Origin: an uncultured Lachnospiraceae bacterium
Lineage (GTDB): Bacteria > Bacillota > Clostridia > Lachnospirales > Lachnospiraceae
Direction: 5' to 3'
Length of the DNA stretch: 64,000 bases
Assembly: GCA_900539715.1 (NCBI GenBank)
Contig: UQDA01000009.1
Coordinates: 1 to 64,000, forward strand
Shown: piece by piece, positions 45,290-53,308 of the stretch
How positions within the stretch are numbered: the first letter of the stretch is position 1
Layout of the letters: each line of letters opens with the position of its first letter
Position numbers and translations under genes: made by a program
The notes under the pieces: generated by a model
Databases searched by the model: none
What the model was told of the DNA's origin: nothing
Seen by the model: only the letters and a program-made list of their open reading frames with translations

Positions 45290-46834
45290 ATGAATTATGA
45301 TGTTGCAATAATCGGAGGAAGTTTAGGCGGTGTACAGGCGGCAATTAGTGCAGCCTCTATGGGGAAAAGAGTTTTTATGTGTGAAGAAAGTCAGTGGATT
45401 GGAGGGCAACTAACATCTCAAGCAGTACCCCCGGATGAACACCCATGGATTGAAGAATTTGGAGCAACAAAGAGATACATGGAGTATCGGAACAAGGTTC
45501 GGAACTATTATCGGAACTTACCGGAAATTATAGATGACATTAAAGAGAAAGAGCGGTTTTGCCCTGGGAATTCATGGGTTTCAAGGATTGCTCATGAACC
45601 CAAAGTTGCATTGAATATTTTGTTGGAAGAAATACAGCCATATTTAGACAAAGGTTTATTGACAGTTTCGTATCTTACGAAAGCAATCGGGGCATGTGTT
45701 GAAAATGATACAATTGTTTCGGTATTATTGTATAATAAAAAGACAGGGAAAAAAGAGGAGGTAAAAGCAGATTTTTTCCTTGATGCTACAGATTGTGGAG
45801 ATTTATTGCCATTAGTGGGAGCTGAATATGTGGTTGGAGCTGAATCACAAAATATGACGGGAGAACGTCATGCCCTGCTAAAAGAAGAGCCGCAGGATAT
45901 GCAGCCAATTACCTGGGTGGCTGCTTTAGAATTGGATCCGGAAAGAGAATATAAAATAGAAAAACCGGAATGTTATGATTTTTTTGTGCAGTTGGGAGTT
46001 CCTTATGATGATAACAAATTATTCAGTTGGTATGGACCAGATGCATTAACGCAGAAAAAAGTTTTATTCTCTATGTTTGATGGAGAAATTGGAGATCGAC
46101 AGGGATTGTGGAGTTATCGTAGAATTATTGATTCGAAAAATTATAAAGAATCAAAGAAAGAAGTTACATTATTAAACTGGCCACAGAATGATTTTGCATT
46201 AGGTAATATTTATGAAACAGATGATGCTGACAAAAATCTATATATGGCGCGTCAGCAGACATTATCATTTATATATTGGCTTCAGAATGAAGCACCAAGG
46301 CCAGATGGAGGAAAAGGATATGCAGTTGGTTTAAGGCCGGATATTATGGGGACAGAAGATGGATTGGCTATGGCTCCTTATATCAGGGAATCCAGAAGGA
46401 TAAAAGCAGTTAAAACAATCTGTGAACAGGATGTTAGTAAAGAACAAAATCAATATCCGCGTAGGGTAGAAGATTCTGTAGGAGTGGGACATTATGCAAT
46501 TGATATACATATGACAACTGTATCACACAGATTTTTCTATGCTCCGACATGGCCTTTCGAAATACCATTATCAGCAATGATACCAGTAAGAATTAAAAAT
46601 TTAATTCCCTCATGTAAAAATATAGGTGCAACACATTTGACAAGTGGATGTTATAGGCTTCATCCAGTTGAATGGAATGTGGGAGAGGTTGCAGGATACT
46701 TAGCGGCTTACTGTATTGATAAAGAAGTATGGCCAATAGAAGTACTAAATAATAAATTGAAAGATTTTCAAGAAATGATTCAGAAGAAGGGAGTAGAATT
46801 GCATTGGGATTTTTCAAAAATGAAATTTGTATAA
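45290..46834 (+). CDS. FAD-dependent oxidoreductase
   Basis: A 514-residue soluble flavoprotein of the FAD_oxidored type. The FAD-binding Rossmann motif is at the very start (VAIIGGSLGGVQAAISAAS, then CEESQWIGGQLTSQ). Segments FLDATDCGDLLPLVGAEYV and GLRPDIMGTEDGLAMAPYIRESRRIKA are family-like, the latter preceding the C-terminal FAD contact region near SGCYRLHPVEWNVGEVAG. The substrate is unknown. Placed directly after a sugar importer, it probably oxidises a sugar or glycoside. No signal peptide is present, so it acts in the cytoplasm. Confidence 0.85.
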   Translation: MNYDVAIIGGSLGGVQAAISAASMGKRVFMCEESQWIGGQLTSQAVPPDEHPWIEEFGATKRYMEYRNKVRNYYRNLPEIIDDIKEKERFCPGNSWVSRIAHEPKVALNILLEEIQPYLDKGLLTVSYLTKAIGACVENDTIVSVLLYNKKTGKKEEVKADFFLDATDCGDLLPLVGAEYVVGAESQNMTGERHALLKEEPQDMQPITWVAALELDPEREYKIEKPECYDFFVQLGVPYDDNKLFSWYGPDALTQKKVLFSMFDGEIGDRQGLWSYRRIIDSKNYKESKKEVTLLNWPQNDFALGNIYETDDADKNLYMARQQTLSFIYWLQNEAPRPDGGKGYAVGLRPDIMGTEDGLAMAPYIRESRRIKAVKTICEQDVSKEQNQYPRRVEDSVGVGHYAIDIHMTTVSHRFFYAPTWPFEIPLSAMIPVRIKNLIPSCKNIGATHLTSGCYRLHPVEWNVGEVAGYLAAYCIDKEVWPIEVLNNKLKDFQEMIQKKGVELHWDFSKMKFV

Positions 46835-46894
46835 GAATATTTTTTAAAAATATAAAATGTTGAAAAAGCACAATAGCATGAAAAAGGTGATAAA

Positions 46895-48424
46895 ATGAAA
46901 ACCAAAATAGTATTACTTCCATTAGATGAACGCCCATGTAATTATGATTTTCCAGCGGAACTTTTTTCGCATCAAGATTTGGAAATTGTGCGCCCGAAAG
47001 AACTGGGATTTAAGAAAATCCCTGCAGATCGAAAAAAGATCAGTGATTTTTTGATAAGAGAATGCGCAGATGCGGATGGGGTGGTACTTTCGGCTGATAT
47101 GTTACTGTATGGAGGACTGGTGCCCTCCAGAATTCATCATGATACAGAGGAAAATCTTGAAAACTGGTTGAAGGTGTTGGAGAGTATTCGAGAAGAAAAT
47201 CCAAAGCTTCTTGTTTATGTATTTCAGGTAATCATGCGCTGTCCAAGTTATTCAAGCAGTGATGAAGAACCTGATTATTATGGATTTTGCGGCGAACAGA
47301 TTCATAAAACTGGAGAAATAGTACATAAGAGCCGTTTGGGGATTTCAAGTTGTTTGGGAATACCAGAATCCATGCCGCAGGTGCCGGCAATGGCACTAGA
47401 TGATTATGTTTCACGAAGGCAGATTAATAGAAGGATGAATGAAAGGGTATTGGATTATGTAGAAAATGGTAAAATTGATTTTCTGGTAATTCCACAGGAT
47501 GATTCTGCGATGTATGGATACGCAGCCATGGATCAGGAAGCTGTTTATGGAGAAATTTTAAGGAGAGGGCTGTCAGATAGAGTTATAATGTATCCGGGGG
47601 CGGATGAAGTTGGCATGACACTCATATCCAGAATGCTGAATCAGATTCATGAAAAGAAGCCTAAAATATATGTGAAGTATGCCAGTGAAAAATCGAAATA
47701 TATGGTACCTTTATATGAGGGAAATTCTTTATCGGCGACAGTGAAATCACATATTATGGCAGTTGGTGGACAATTGACGGAAAACTGGGAAAATGCAGAT
47801 TTGATCGTGGCATTAACAGCTCCGGCTGATCATATGCAGGAGGCGGTAAACCAGCCAAGTAGATTGCCTGAGTATAGGGCAGAGCGTAATTTGTCAGAGT
47901 TGATTGATTTTTTGGAGGAGCGCTTATATGAAGGAAAAATCATAACTGTGGCGGATAATGCCTATGCAAATGGAGGAGAGCTTGAATTTTTTAGAATGTT
48001 GAATCATAGTAAATTGTTGCTTCGCTTGGATGGTTATGCAGGATGGAATACTTCTGCTAATACGCTTGGGACGGCGCTTGCGGAGGGAATAGACGCTTTG
48101 CTATATAAAAAAGGAAGAGCGCATCAGGATTTTTTGGTTAAACGTTATTTGGAGGATGTTGGATATTGCAGTATGGTGAGGGCATCCGTTGCAGGGCGAA
48201 TAAAAGGGACAGCCTGGGATTACTTTGATGTGCAGGAGCAGAGAGGGGCTGTGGCAGAAATGGTGGCAGAAGGACTCCGATGCTTTATAAAGGAAGAATG
48301 CGCGTCTATTGCAGAAAAGATATGGCTGGATGATGTTTATATGCCGTGGAAGAGGATGTTTGAAACAGGATTTCGGGCTGGCATAAAGGAGGACGGGAAT
48401 GACGAAAGCGGAATTGCTGGATAA
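46895..48424 (+). CDS. DUF4127 family protein
   Basis: A 509-residue cytoplasmic protein of the DUF4127 family. It begins KIVLLPLDERPCNYDFP and has ADGVVLSADMLLYGGLVPSR, IPQDDSAMYGYAA, YPGADEVGMTLISRML, ADNAYANGGELEFF and GWNTSANTLGTALAEG, the strongest conserved-looking segments. Several Asp, Glu and His in them could bind metal or act as catalysts. The function is not known to me. Its place between a flavoenzyme and ManNAc-6-P epimerase makes it a candidate carbohydrate enzyme. Its 3' end overlaps nanE by 26 bases, in a different frame. Confidence 0.85.
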   Translation: MKTKIVLLPLDERPCNYDFPAELFSHQDLEIVRPKELGFKKIPADRKKISDFLIRECADADGVVLSADMLLYGGLVPSRIHHDTEENLENWLKVLESIREENPKLLVYVFQVIMRCPSYSSSDEEPDYYGFCGEQIHKTGEIVHKSRLGISSCLGIPESMPQVPAMALDDYVSRRQINRRMNERVLDYVENGKIDFLVIPQDDSAMYGYAAMDQEAVYGEILRRGLSDRVIMYPGADEVGMTLISRMLNQIHEKKPKIYVKYASEKSKYMVPLYEGNSLSATVKSHIMAVGGQLTENWENADLIVALTAPADHMQEAVNQPSRLPEYRAERNLSELIDFLEERLYEGKIITVADNAYANGGELEFFRMLNHSKLLLRLDGYAGWNTSANTLGTALAEGIDALLYKKGRAHQDFLVKRYLEDVGYCSMVRASVAGRIKGTAWDYFDVQEQRGAVAEMVAEGLRCFIKEECASIAEKIWLDDVYMPWKRMFETGFRAGIKEDGNDESGIAG

Positions 48425-49097
48425 ATTGACAGGAGGGCTGATCGTTTCATGTCAGGCGCTGAAGGATGAGCCGCTGTATGGTGCGGAGCTGATGGCGCGT
48501 ATGGCGGTCGCGGCAAAAGAGGGCGGCGCTGTTGGGATACGGGCTAACTATCCGGCGGATGTGGATGCGATAAAAAAGGCTTCCGGATTACCGGTCATAG
48601 GACTTTATAAAGCTGATTATCCGGATTCAGAGGTTTATATCACTCCGACTATGAAGGAATTGGATGCGCTGATGGAGGCAAATCCGGATATAGTGGCGAT
48701 GGATGCGACGAAACGGCTCCGCCCTGATAAGGTATCTCTGGAAAGCTTTTTCGCAGAGGCAAAGAAAAAGTATCCTGATATGCTGTTTATGGCGGATTGT
48801 TCGACCTTTGAGGAGGCAAAAAGGGCGCAGGAGCTCGGCTTCGATATTGCAGGGACGACGCTGTGCGGTTATACGGAAGAGACCAGAGGAACGGAACTCC
48901 CAAATTTTGAAATGCTGCATCGGATGACAACGGAACTTGAAATACCGGTCATTGCAGAGGGGGGAATATGGGAACCTGAACAGCTGGAACGTGTCTTTAA
49001 AGAAAAGATATTTGCTGCGGTGATAGGTACAGCAATCACACGCCCGCGGGAAATTACCCGCAGATTTGTAAAAAGTATTCAGCACGAGAAACGATGA
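48399..49097 (+). CDS. nanE: ManNAc-6-phosphate 2-epimerase
   Basis: Turns N-acetylmannosamine 6-phosphate into N-acetylglucosamine 6-phosphate. The 232-residue TIM barrel shows family segments GGLIVSCQALKDEPL, GIRANYPADVDAIK, DATKRLRP and VIAEGGIWEPEQ. In sialic acid use it acts after NanA and NanK, but no NanA is in the window. The codon use returns to the GC level of the flanks. The start lies 26 bases inside the DUF4127 gene, with AAAGGAGG just upstream; the stop overlaps the next start (ATGA). Confidence 0.93.
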   Translation: MTKAELLDKLTGGLIVSCQALKDEPLYGAELMARMAVAAKEGGAVGIRANYPADVDAIKKASGLPVIGLYKADYPDSEVYITPTMKELDALMEANPDIVAMDATKRLRPDKVSLESFFAEAKKKYPDMLFMADCSTFEEAKRAQELGFDIAGTTLCGYTEETRGTELPNFEMLHRMTTELEIPVIAEGGIWEPEQLERVFKEKIFAAVIGTAITRPREITRRFVKSIQHEKR

Positions 49098-50134
49098 GAA
49101 TAGAAATATCACCTCAGAATATGAAATTGTTAGGTCGGACCTTTTTTAGGGACGGCCTAACTTATTTAAGTTATTCCGGCAGCAGCGTGGAATTTGAATT
49201 TACGGGAAAAAAGCTTGGGGCATGGATCGTTTCGGAATATGTTTTTTCGGAAGAAGAATGCTGGATAGGGTTGCTGGTAGACGGAGTCTTCGAAAAACGG
49301 ATTTGCCTGAAAGAAGGGAAGCGCTATTATTCCCTGATGGAAGAAAATAAAACTCAAAAAAGGCGAATCTGTCTGATGAAGCTTACGGAAGTACAGTATG
49401 CCTCCTGCGCGTTGGAGGCACTGGAAACAGAAGAGGGGGCACTGTGCATACCCGTTTCTGAAAAAAGGGAAAGAATCGTATTTCTTGGAGATTCTATCAC
49501 TTGCGGATTTGGCGTGGAGGGAGATGCTGAGGCTCCGTTTTCCACAAAGGATGAAAATGTGCTCCTTTCTTATGGAATGTTATGTGCTGAAAAGCTTTTT
49601 ATGGAGCCGGAGCTGGTTTGCTTCAGCGGGATAGGGCTTGTGTCAAGATATGTGGAGCCGGAAGAGGAGGAGCCGCGACAGGATGTCCTGATAGAGCATC
49701 TATATCAGGTATCGGACTGGTATCTGACACGACGAAAAGGATGGGAGCGGGACGAAAGATGGAAGTTTGAAGAGCATCCTGCGAAAATCGTCGTGATAAA
49801 TCTGGGGACAAACGACGCATCATGGACAAGGCGGAAACCGGAACGGGAAAAATATTTTCAGGAAAGATATATATGTTTTTTGCAAACGGTCAGGGAGATC
49901 CATCAAAAGGCGAAACTGATATGTGTGCTGGGTGCGGTAGATGACAGCCTCTGTAGTGCGATGGAAAGAGCGGTCAAACAGTACAGGGCGCAGACGGGTG
50001 ACAGGGAGGTTTTTGCACTCCGTCAGGAAAAGCAGGGTGCGGATGAAAAAACAGGGTCACAGGGACATCCGAACAAGGAGAGGCATGAAAAAATGGCGGA
50101 GCAGCTGACAGCGTTTATAAAGGAGTTGGGATAA
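49094..50134 (+). CDS. CE2-like SGNH esterase
   Basis: A 346-residue protein with an N-terminal beta-rich domain (residues 1-120) and a C-terminal SGNH domain: block I FLGDSITCGFGV, block III INLGTNDASW, block V GSQGHPNKERHEKMA. There is no signal peptide. The layout matches carbohydrate esterase family 2, whose members remove acetyl groups from sugars. The Asp usual three residues before the His is replaced (SQGH), as in CE2 enzymes that work with a Ser-His pair. With nanE it could deacetylate an imported O-acetylated amino sugar. Confidence 0.82.
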   Translation: MRIEISPQNMKLLGRTFFRDGLTYLSYSGSSVEFEFTGKKLGAWIVSEYVFSEEECWIGLLVDGVFEKRICLKEGKRYYSLMEENKTQKRRICLMKLTEVQYASCALEALETEEGALCIPVSEKRERIVFLGDSITCGFGVEGDAEAPFSTKDENVLLSYGMLCAEKLFMEPELVCFSGIGLVSRYVEPEEEEPRQDVLIEHLYQVSDWYLTRRKGWERDERWKFEEHPAKIVVINLGTNDASWTRRKPEREKYFQERYICFLQTVREIHQKAKLICVLGAVDDSLCSAMERAVKQYRAQTGDREVFALRQEKQGADEKTGSQGHPNKERHEKMAEQLTAFIKELG

Positions 50135-50144
50135 ATATTTTTTT

Positions 50145-50191
50145 GGTGTCAAGAAAAAATACTTGACACCCACCCTTATATCGTGTATGAT
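50145..50191 (+). promoter_or_regulatory. ylxM promoter within an inverted repeat
   Basis: TTGACA (50163) and TATGAT (50186) with a 17-base spacer form a good promoter. The -35 box is part of an inverted repeat, GGTGTCAAG (50145-50153) and CTTGACACC (50162-50170), so the same DNA could be an operator or a weak terminator of the upstream operon. Confidence 0.7.
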
Positions 50192-50211
50192 ACCAAAAGT
50201 GAGGGTCAGAT

Positions 50212-50526
50212 ATGGAAAAAATCGTTGAACAGGGTTTGTTATATGACTTTTACGGAGAGCTGCTGACAGAGCACCAGCGCAGAATATACGAGGACGTGGT
50301 ATTAAATGATATGTCTTTGAGTGAGATAGCGCAGGAGCAGGGAATCAGCAGGCAGGGAGTACACGATCTGGTACGCCGCTGTGACAGGGCGCTTCAGGGT
50401 TATGAAGAAAGACTTCATTTGATAGAACGCTTTTTAAAGGTCAAAGAGACGGTGGGACAGATTGAGAAAATCAGCTCCGAGGAACAGGTCAAAAGGCTGG
50501 CAGCACAGATTTTAGAAGAGCTGTAA
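50212..50526 (+). CDS. ylxM: YlxM family helix-turn-helix protein
   Basis: A 104-residue protein of the YlxM (UPF0122) family. The sigma-factor-like helix-turn-helix reads LNDMSLSEIAQEQGISRQGV and is followed by a coiled C-terminus. It sits directly before ffh in most Bacillota and in streptococci has been shown to modulate the signal recognition particle. Confidence 0.9.
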   Translation: MEKIVEQGLLYDFYGELLTEHQRRIYEDVVLNDMSLSEIAQEQGISRQGVHDLVRRCDRALQGYEERLHLIERFLKVKETVGQIEKISSEEQVKRLAAQILEEL

Positions 50527-50545
50527 AGCTGCATGGAGGATTGAA

Positions 50546-51898
50546 ATGGCATTTGAGAGCTTAACCGATAAACTTCAGAATGTGTTCAAGAACCTGCGCA
50601 GCAAGGGACGGCTGACAGAAGCGGATGTAAAGGTTGCCTTGAAAGAGGTGAAAATGGCGCTTCTGGAAGCAGATGTGAACTTTAAGGTTGTTAAACAGTT
50701 TGTGAAGTCTGTGGAAGAACGTGCAATCGGTCAGGATGTGATGAACGGCCTGAATCCCGGTCAGATGGTCATCAAGATTGTAAATGAAGAGATGACGGCG
50801 CTGATGGGATCTGAGACAACAGAAATCGCATTCCAGCCCGGTAAGTCAATGACTGTAATTATGATGTGCGGTCTTCAGGGTGCCGGTAAAACAACGACCA
50901 CGGCAAAGCTTGCGGGAAAGTTTAAATTAAAAGGCAAGAAGCCGCTTCTGGTTGCCTGTGATGTGTACCGTCCGGCTGCAATTGAACAGCTGCAGATCAA
51001 CGGGGAAAAGCAGCAGGTGGAAGTGTTCTCCATGGGAACCGGTCATAAGCCTGTGGATATCGCAAAAGCAGCAATTGAGCATGCGGCGAAAAACGGTCAT
51101 AATGTGGTAATTCTGGATACTGCGGGTCGCCTTCATATCGATGAGAATATGATGGCAGAGCTGCAGGAGATAAAAGCCAGCGTGGAGGTTCATCAGAGCC
51201 TGCTCGTTGTGGATGCCATGACCGGTCAGGATGCGGTAAATGTAGCAAAGGAATTTGATGAAAAGGTTGGCATTGACGGTGTGATTCTGTCCAAGATGGA
51301 CGGTGATACGCGAGGCGGTGCAGCGCTTTCTATCAAGGCGGTTACAGGAAAACCGATATTATATGTCGGTATGGGAGAGAAGCTTTCAGATCTGGAACAG
51401 TTTTATCCGGACCGGATGGCAAGCCGTATTCTGGGAATGGGCGATGTGCTTTCCTTGATCGACAAAGTTCAGGCAAATCTGGATATTGATGCGGACAAGG
51501 AAAAAGAAATGGCGGCCCGTATGAAAAAGGGCAAGTTCGATTTTGAGGATTACCTTGAAAGTATGAAGCAAATGCGTAAAATGGGCGGTCTGTCCGGTCT
51601 TTTGGGAATGATGCCCGGCATGGGCGGAAAACTGGGAGACATCGAATCCATGGTGGATGAGAAACAGCTCGCACGCATGGAGGCCGTTGTATTGAGCATG
51701 ACGCCGGAAGAGAGGCGTAACCCAAAACTATTGAATCCAAGCCGTAAAAACCGCATTGCAAAAGGTGCCGGCGTGGATATCAGCATTGTAAACCGTTTCA
51801 TCAAGCAGTTTGAACAGAGTCAGAAGATGATGAAACAGCTCCCGGGTATGTTGGGAGGAAAAGGCGGAAGAAAAGGTAAGTTCAGGCTTCCTTTCTGA
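50546..51898 (+). CDS. ffh: Signal recognition particle protein Ffh
   Basis: The 450-residue GTPase subunit of SRP that takes nascent membrane proteins to FtsY. N and G domains show GLQGAGKTTTTAKLAGKF, DVYRPAAIEQL, DTAGRLHIDENM and SKMDGDTRGG. The M domain is Met-rich (MKQMRKMGGLSGLLGMMPGM) and binds 4.5S RNA. Length is normal. The 4.5S RNA gene is not in the window. Confidence 0.97.
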   Translation: MAFESLTDKLQNVFKNLRSKGRLTEADVKVALKEVKMALLEADVNFKVVKQFVKSVEERAIGQDVMNGLNPGQMVIKIVNEEMTALMGSETTEIAFQPGKSMTVIMMCGLQGAGKTTTTAKLAGKFKLKGKKPLLVACDVYRPAAIEQLQINGEKQQVEVFSMGTGHKPVDIAKAAIEHAAKNGHNVVILDTAGRLHIDENMMAELQEIKASVEVHQSLLVVDAMTGQDAVNVAKEFDEKVGIDGVILSKMDGDTRGGAALSIKAVTGKPILYVGMGEKLSDLEQFYPDRMASRILGMGDVLSLIDKVQANLDIDADKEKEMAARMKKGKFDFEDYLESMKQMRKMGGLSGLLGMMPGMGGKLGDIESMVDEKQLARMEAVVLSMTPEERRNPKLLNPSRKNRIAKGAGVDISIVNRFIKQFEQSQKMMKQLPGMLGGKGGRKGKFRLPF

Positions 51899-51961
51899 TA
51901 AATTGCGCATAAGCGCAGGGAAAACAATAATATTTATATTTTAATCCGGAGGTAATGAAAA

Positions 51962-52207
51962 ATGGCAGTAAAGATCAGATTAAGAAGAATGGGATACAAG
52001 AAGAACCCTATTTACAGAATTATCGTAGCAGATTCCAAGTCTCCCAGAGATGGTCGTTTCATCGAGGAGATCGGAACATATGATCCTAACACAGATCCCA
52101 GCACATTCAAGGTAAACGAAGAGCTGGCTAAGAAGTGGCTGAACAACGGCGCACAGCCCACTGAAATCGTAGGCAAGATCTTCAAGGCAGCAGGCATCGA
52201 GAAATAA
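51962..52207 (+). CDS. rpsP: 30S ribosomal protein S16
   Basis: An 81-residue ribosomal protein starting MAVKIRLRRMGYKKNPIYRI, the conserved S16 start, with the later segment RFIEEIGTYDPNTDP. The Shine-Dalgarno CCGGAGG is good. It follows ffh and precedes khpA, the normal Bacillota order. Confidence 0.98.
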   Translation: MAVKIRLRRMGYKKNPIYRIIVADSKSPRDGRFIEEIGTYDPNTDPSTFKVNEELAKKWLNNGAQPTEIVGKIFKAAGIEK

Positions 52208-52302
52208 ATCTGTCTGTACGCCAGACGGTTACTCAGAGAAAGGTAACTGACTGCGGCAGCCTTCAGGCTGCCGTCGGACGGGGATGCTTTTGGAGGTGGA
52301 TT

Positions 52303-52530
52303 ATGAAAGATTTGGTGGAAGTGATCGCAAAAGCGCTTGTGGATCATCCGGATGAAGTGACTGTCACCGAAAAGGAAAACGGTCGGAGTCTGACAGTGGA
52401 GCTTCATGTTGCACCCTCCGATATGGGCAAGGTAATCGGCAAACAGGGGCGTATCGCAAAGGCGATCCGCACTGTGGTAAAGGCTGCGGCTATGGAAGAC
52501 AATAAGAAAGTGGATGTGGATATCATCTGA
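52303..52530 (+). CDS. khpA: KH-domain RNA-binding protein KhpA
   Basis: A 75-residue single KH domain with the RNA-binding GxxG loop in GKVIGKQGRIAKAIRTV. KhpA (YlqC) forms a complex with KhpB that binds many RNAs and affects cell growth and division. The gene order rpsP-khpA-rimM is conserved. A terminator follows. Confidence 0.94.
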   Translation: MKDLVEVIAKALVDHPDEVTVTEKENGRSLTVELHVAPSDMGKVIGKQGRIAKAIRTVVKAAAMEDNKKVDVDII

Positions 52531-52539
52531 ACAGAGAAG

Positions 52540-52573
52540 ACGGCGCGGCAGTAAATGCGGGCGCCGTTTTTTA
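52540..52573 (+). terminator. Terminator after khpA
   Basis: ACGGCGC pairs with GCGCCGT and is followed by a T run. The T run is also the left arm of the next hairpin. Confidence 0.75.
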
Positions 52574-52717
52574 TACGATAGGAAAGTTCATTTCCTGTCG
52601 TATAAAAAATGATTATGCGTACTCGCGCGCGGCGAAATTGTCGATGACGCGACCGCGCTCGACGCGGAGTGTGCGCCAAGGCGCACACCTATTTATTCGA
52701 TAGGAACTTTCCTGATG
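52567..52717 (+). repeat. Palindromic, repeat-like intergenic element
   Basis: A long stem (TTTTATACGATAGGAAA with TTTCCTGTCGTATAAAA, 52567-52609) is followed by a GC-rich part with GTGTGCGCC-AA-GGCGCACAC (52668-52687). The stretch CGATAGGAA of the first stem recurs at about 52700, followed by CTTTCCT. The pattern of repeated ends with inner palindromes is that of a small non-coding mobile repeat. It encodes no protein and lies between khpA and rimM. Confidence 0.6.
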
Positions 52718-52762
52718 GATAAAAGACACCCGAATAAAAACATATTTGAACGGGAGGAAGCT

Positions 52763-53272
52763 ATGGAAGAAAGACTGCAGGTAGGCGTTATCGCATCTAC
52801 TCATGGCGTGCGCGGCGAAGTGAAGGTGTTCCCCACTACGGATGACGTTCGTCGTTTTAAGAAATTGAAGGAAGTTATTTTGGATACCGGAAAGGAAACC
52901 TGTATCCTTGAAATTGAGCAGGTGAAATTTTTCAAGCAGTTTGCAATCCTGAAATTTAAAGGGATAGATACGCTTGACGAAGTGGAAAAATATCGAAAAA
53001 AAAGTCTGTATGTGACCCGTGAAAATGCAGTCCGCTTAAAGAAGGACGAGTATTTTATCGCAGATCTCATCGGGTTGAAGGTGTTTGGCGAGACGGGCGA
53101 AGAGCTGGGAGAGCTGGAAGATGTGATAGAGACGGGTGCAAATGATGTGTATCAGATTAAAATGAACGATGGCAGACAGCTGCTTTTGCCGGCGATACGT
53201 CAGTGTATTCTGGATGTGAACGTGGAAGAAGGATTCATGAAGATACACATTTTAGAAGGATTGCTGGACTGA
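52763..53272 (+). CDS. rimM: Ribosome maturation factor RimM
   Basis: A 169-residue 30S assembly factor. The N-terminal domain starts LQVGVIASTHGVRGEVKVFP, a family signature, and the C-terminal PRC-barrel includes GLKVFGETGEELGELEDV and ends near LLPAIRQCILDVNVEEG. The ATG at 52763 has GGGAGG upstream; an earlier frame from 52715 is rejected since it runs through the intergenic element. trmD follows. Confidence 0.95.
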   Translation: MEERLQVGVIASTHGVRGEVKVFPTTDDVRRFKKLKEVILDTGKETCILEIEQVKFFKQFAILKFKGIDTLDEVEKYRKKSLYVTRENAVRLKKDEYFIADLIGLKVFGETGEELGELEDVIETGANDVYQIKMNDGRQLLLPAIRQCILDVNVEEGFMKIHILEGLLD

Positions 53273-53308
53273 CAAATAGTCTGCCGGTGCAGCAGAATGT
53301 GAGGAGAT

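Noticed and set aside
39385..49097. Complete sialic acid (nan) operon
   Set aside because: nanE, a ROK kinase and an RpiR regulator are present, but there is no N-acetylneuraminate lyase or sialidase, and the importer is of oligosaccharide type.
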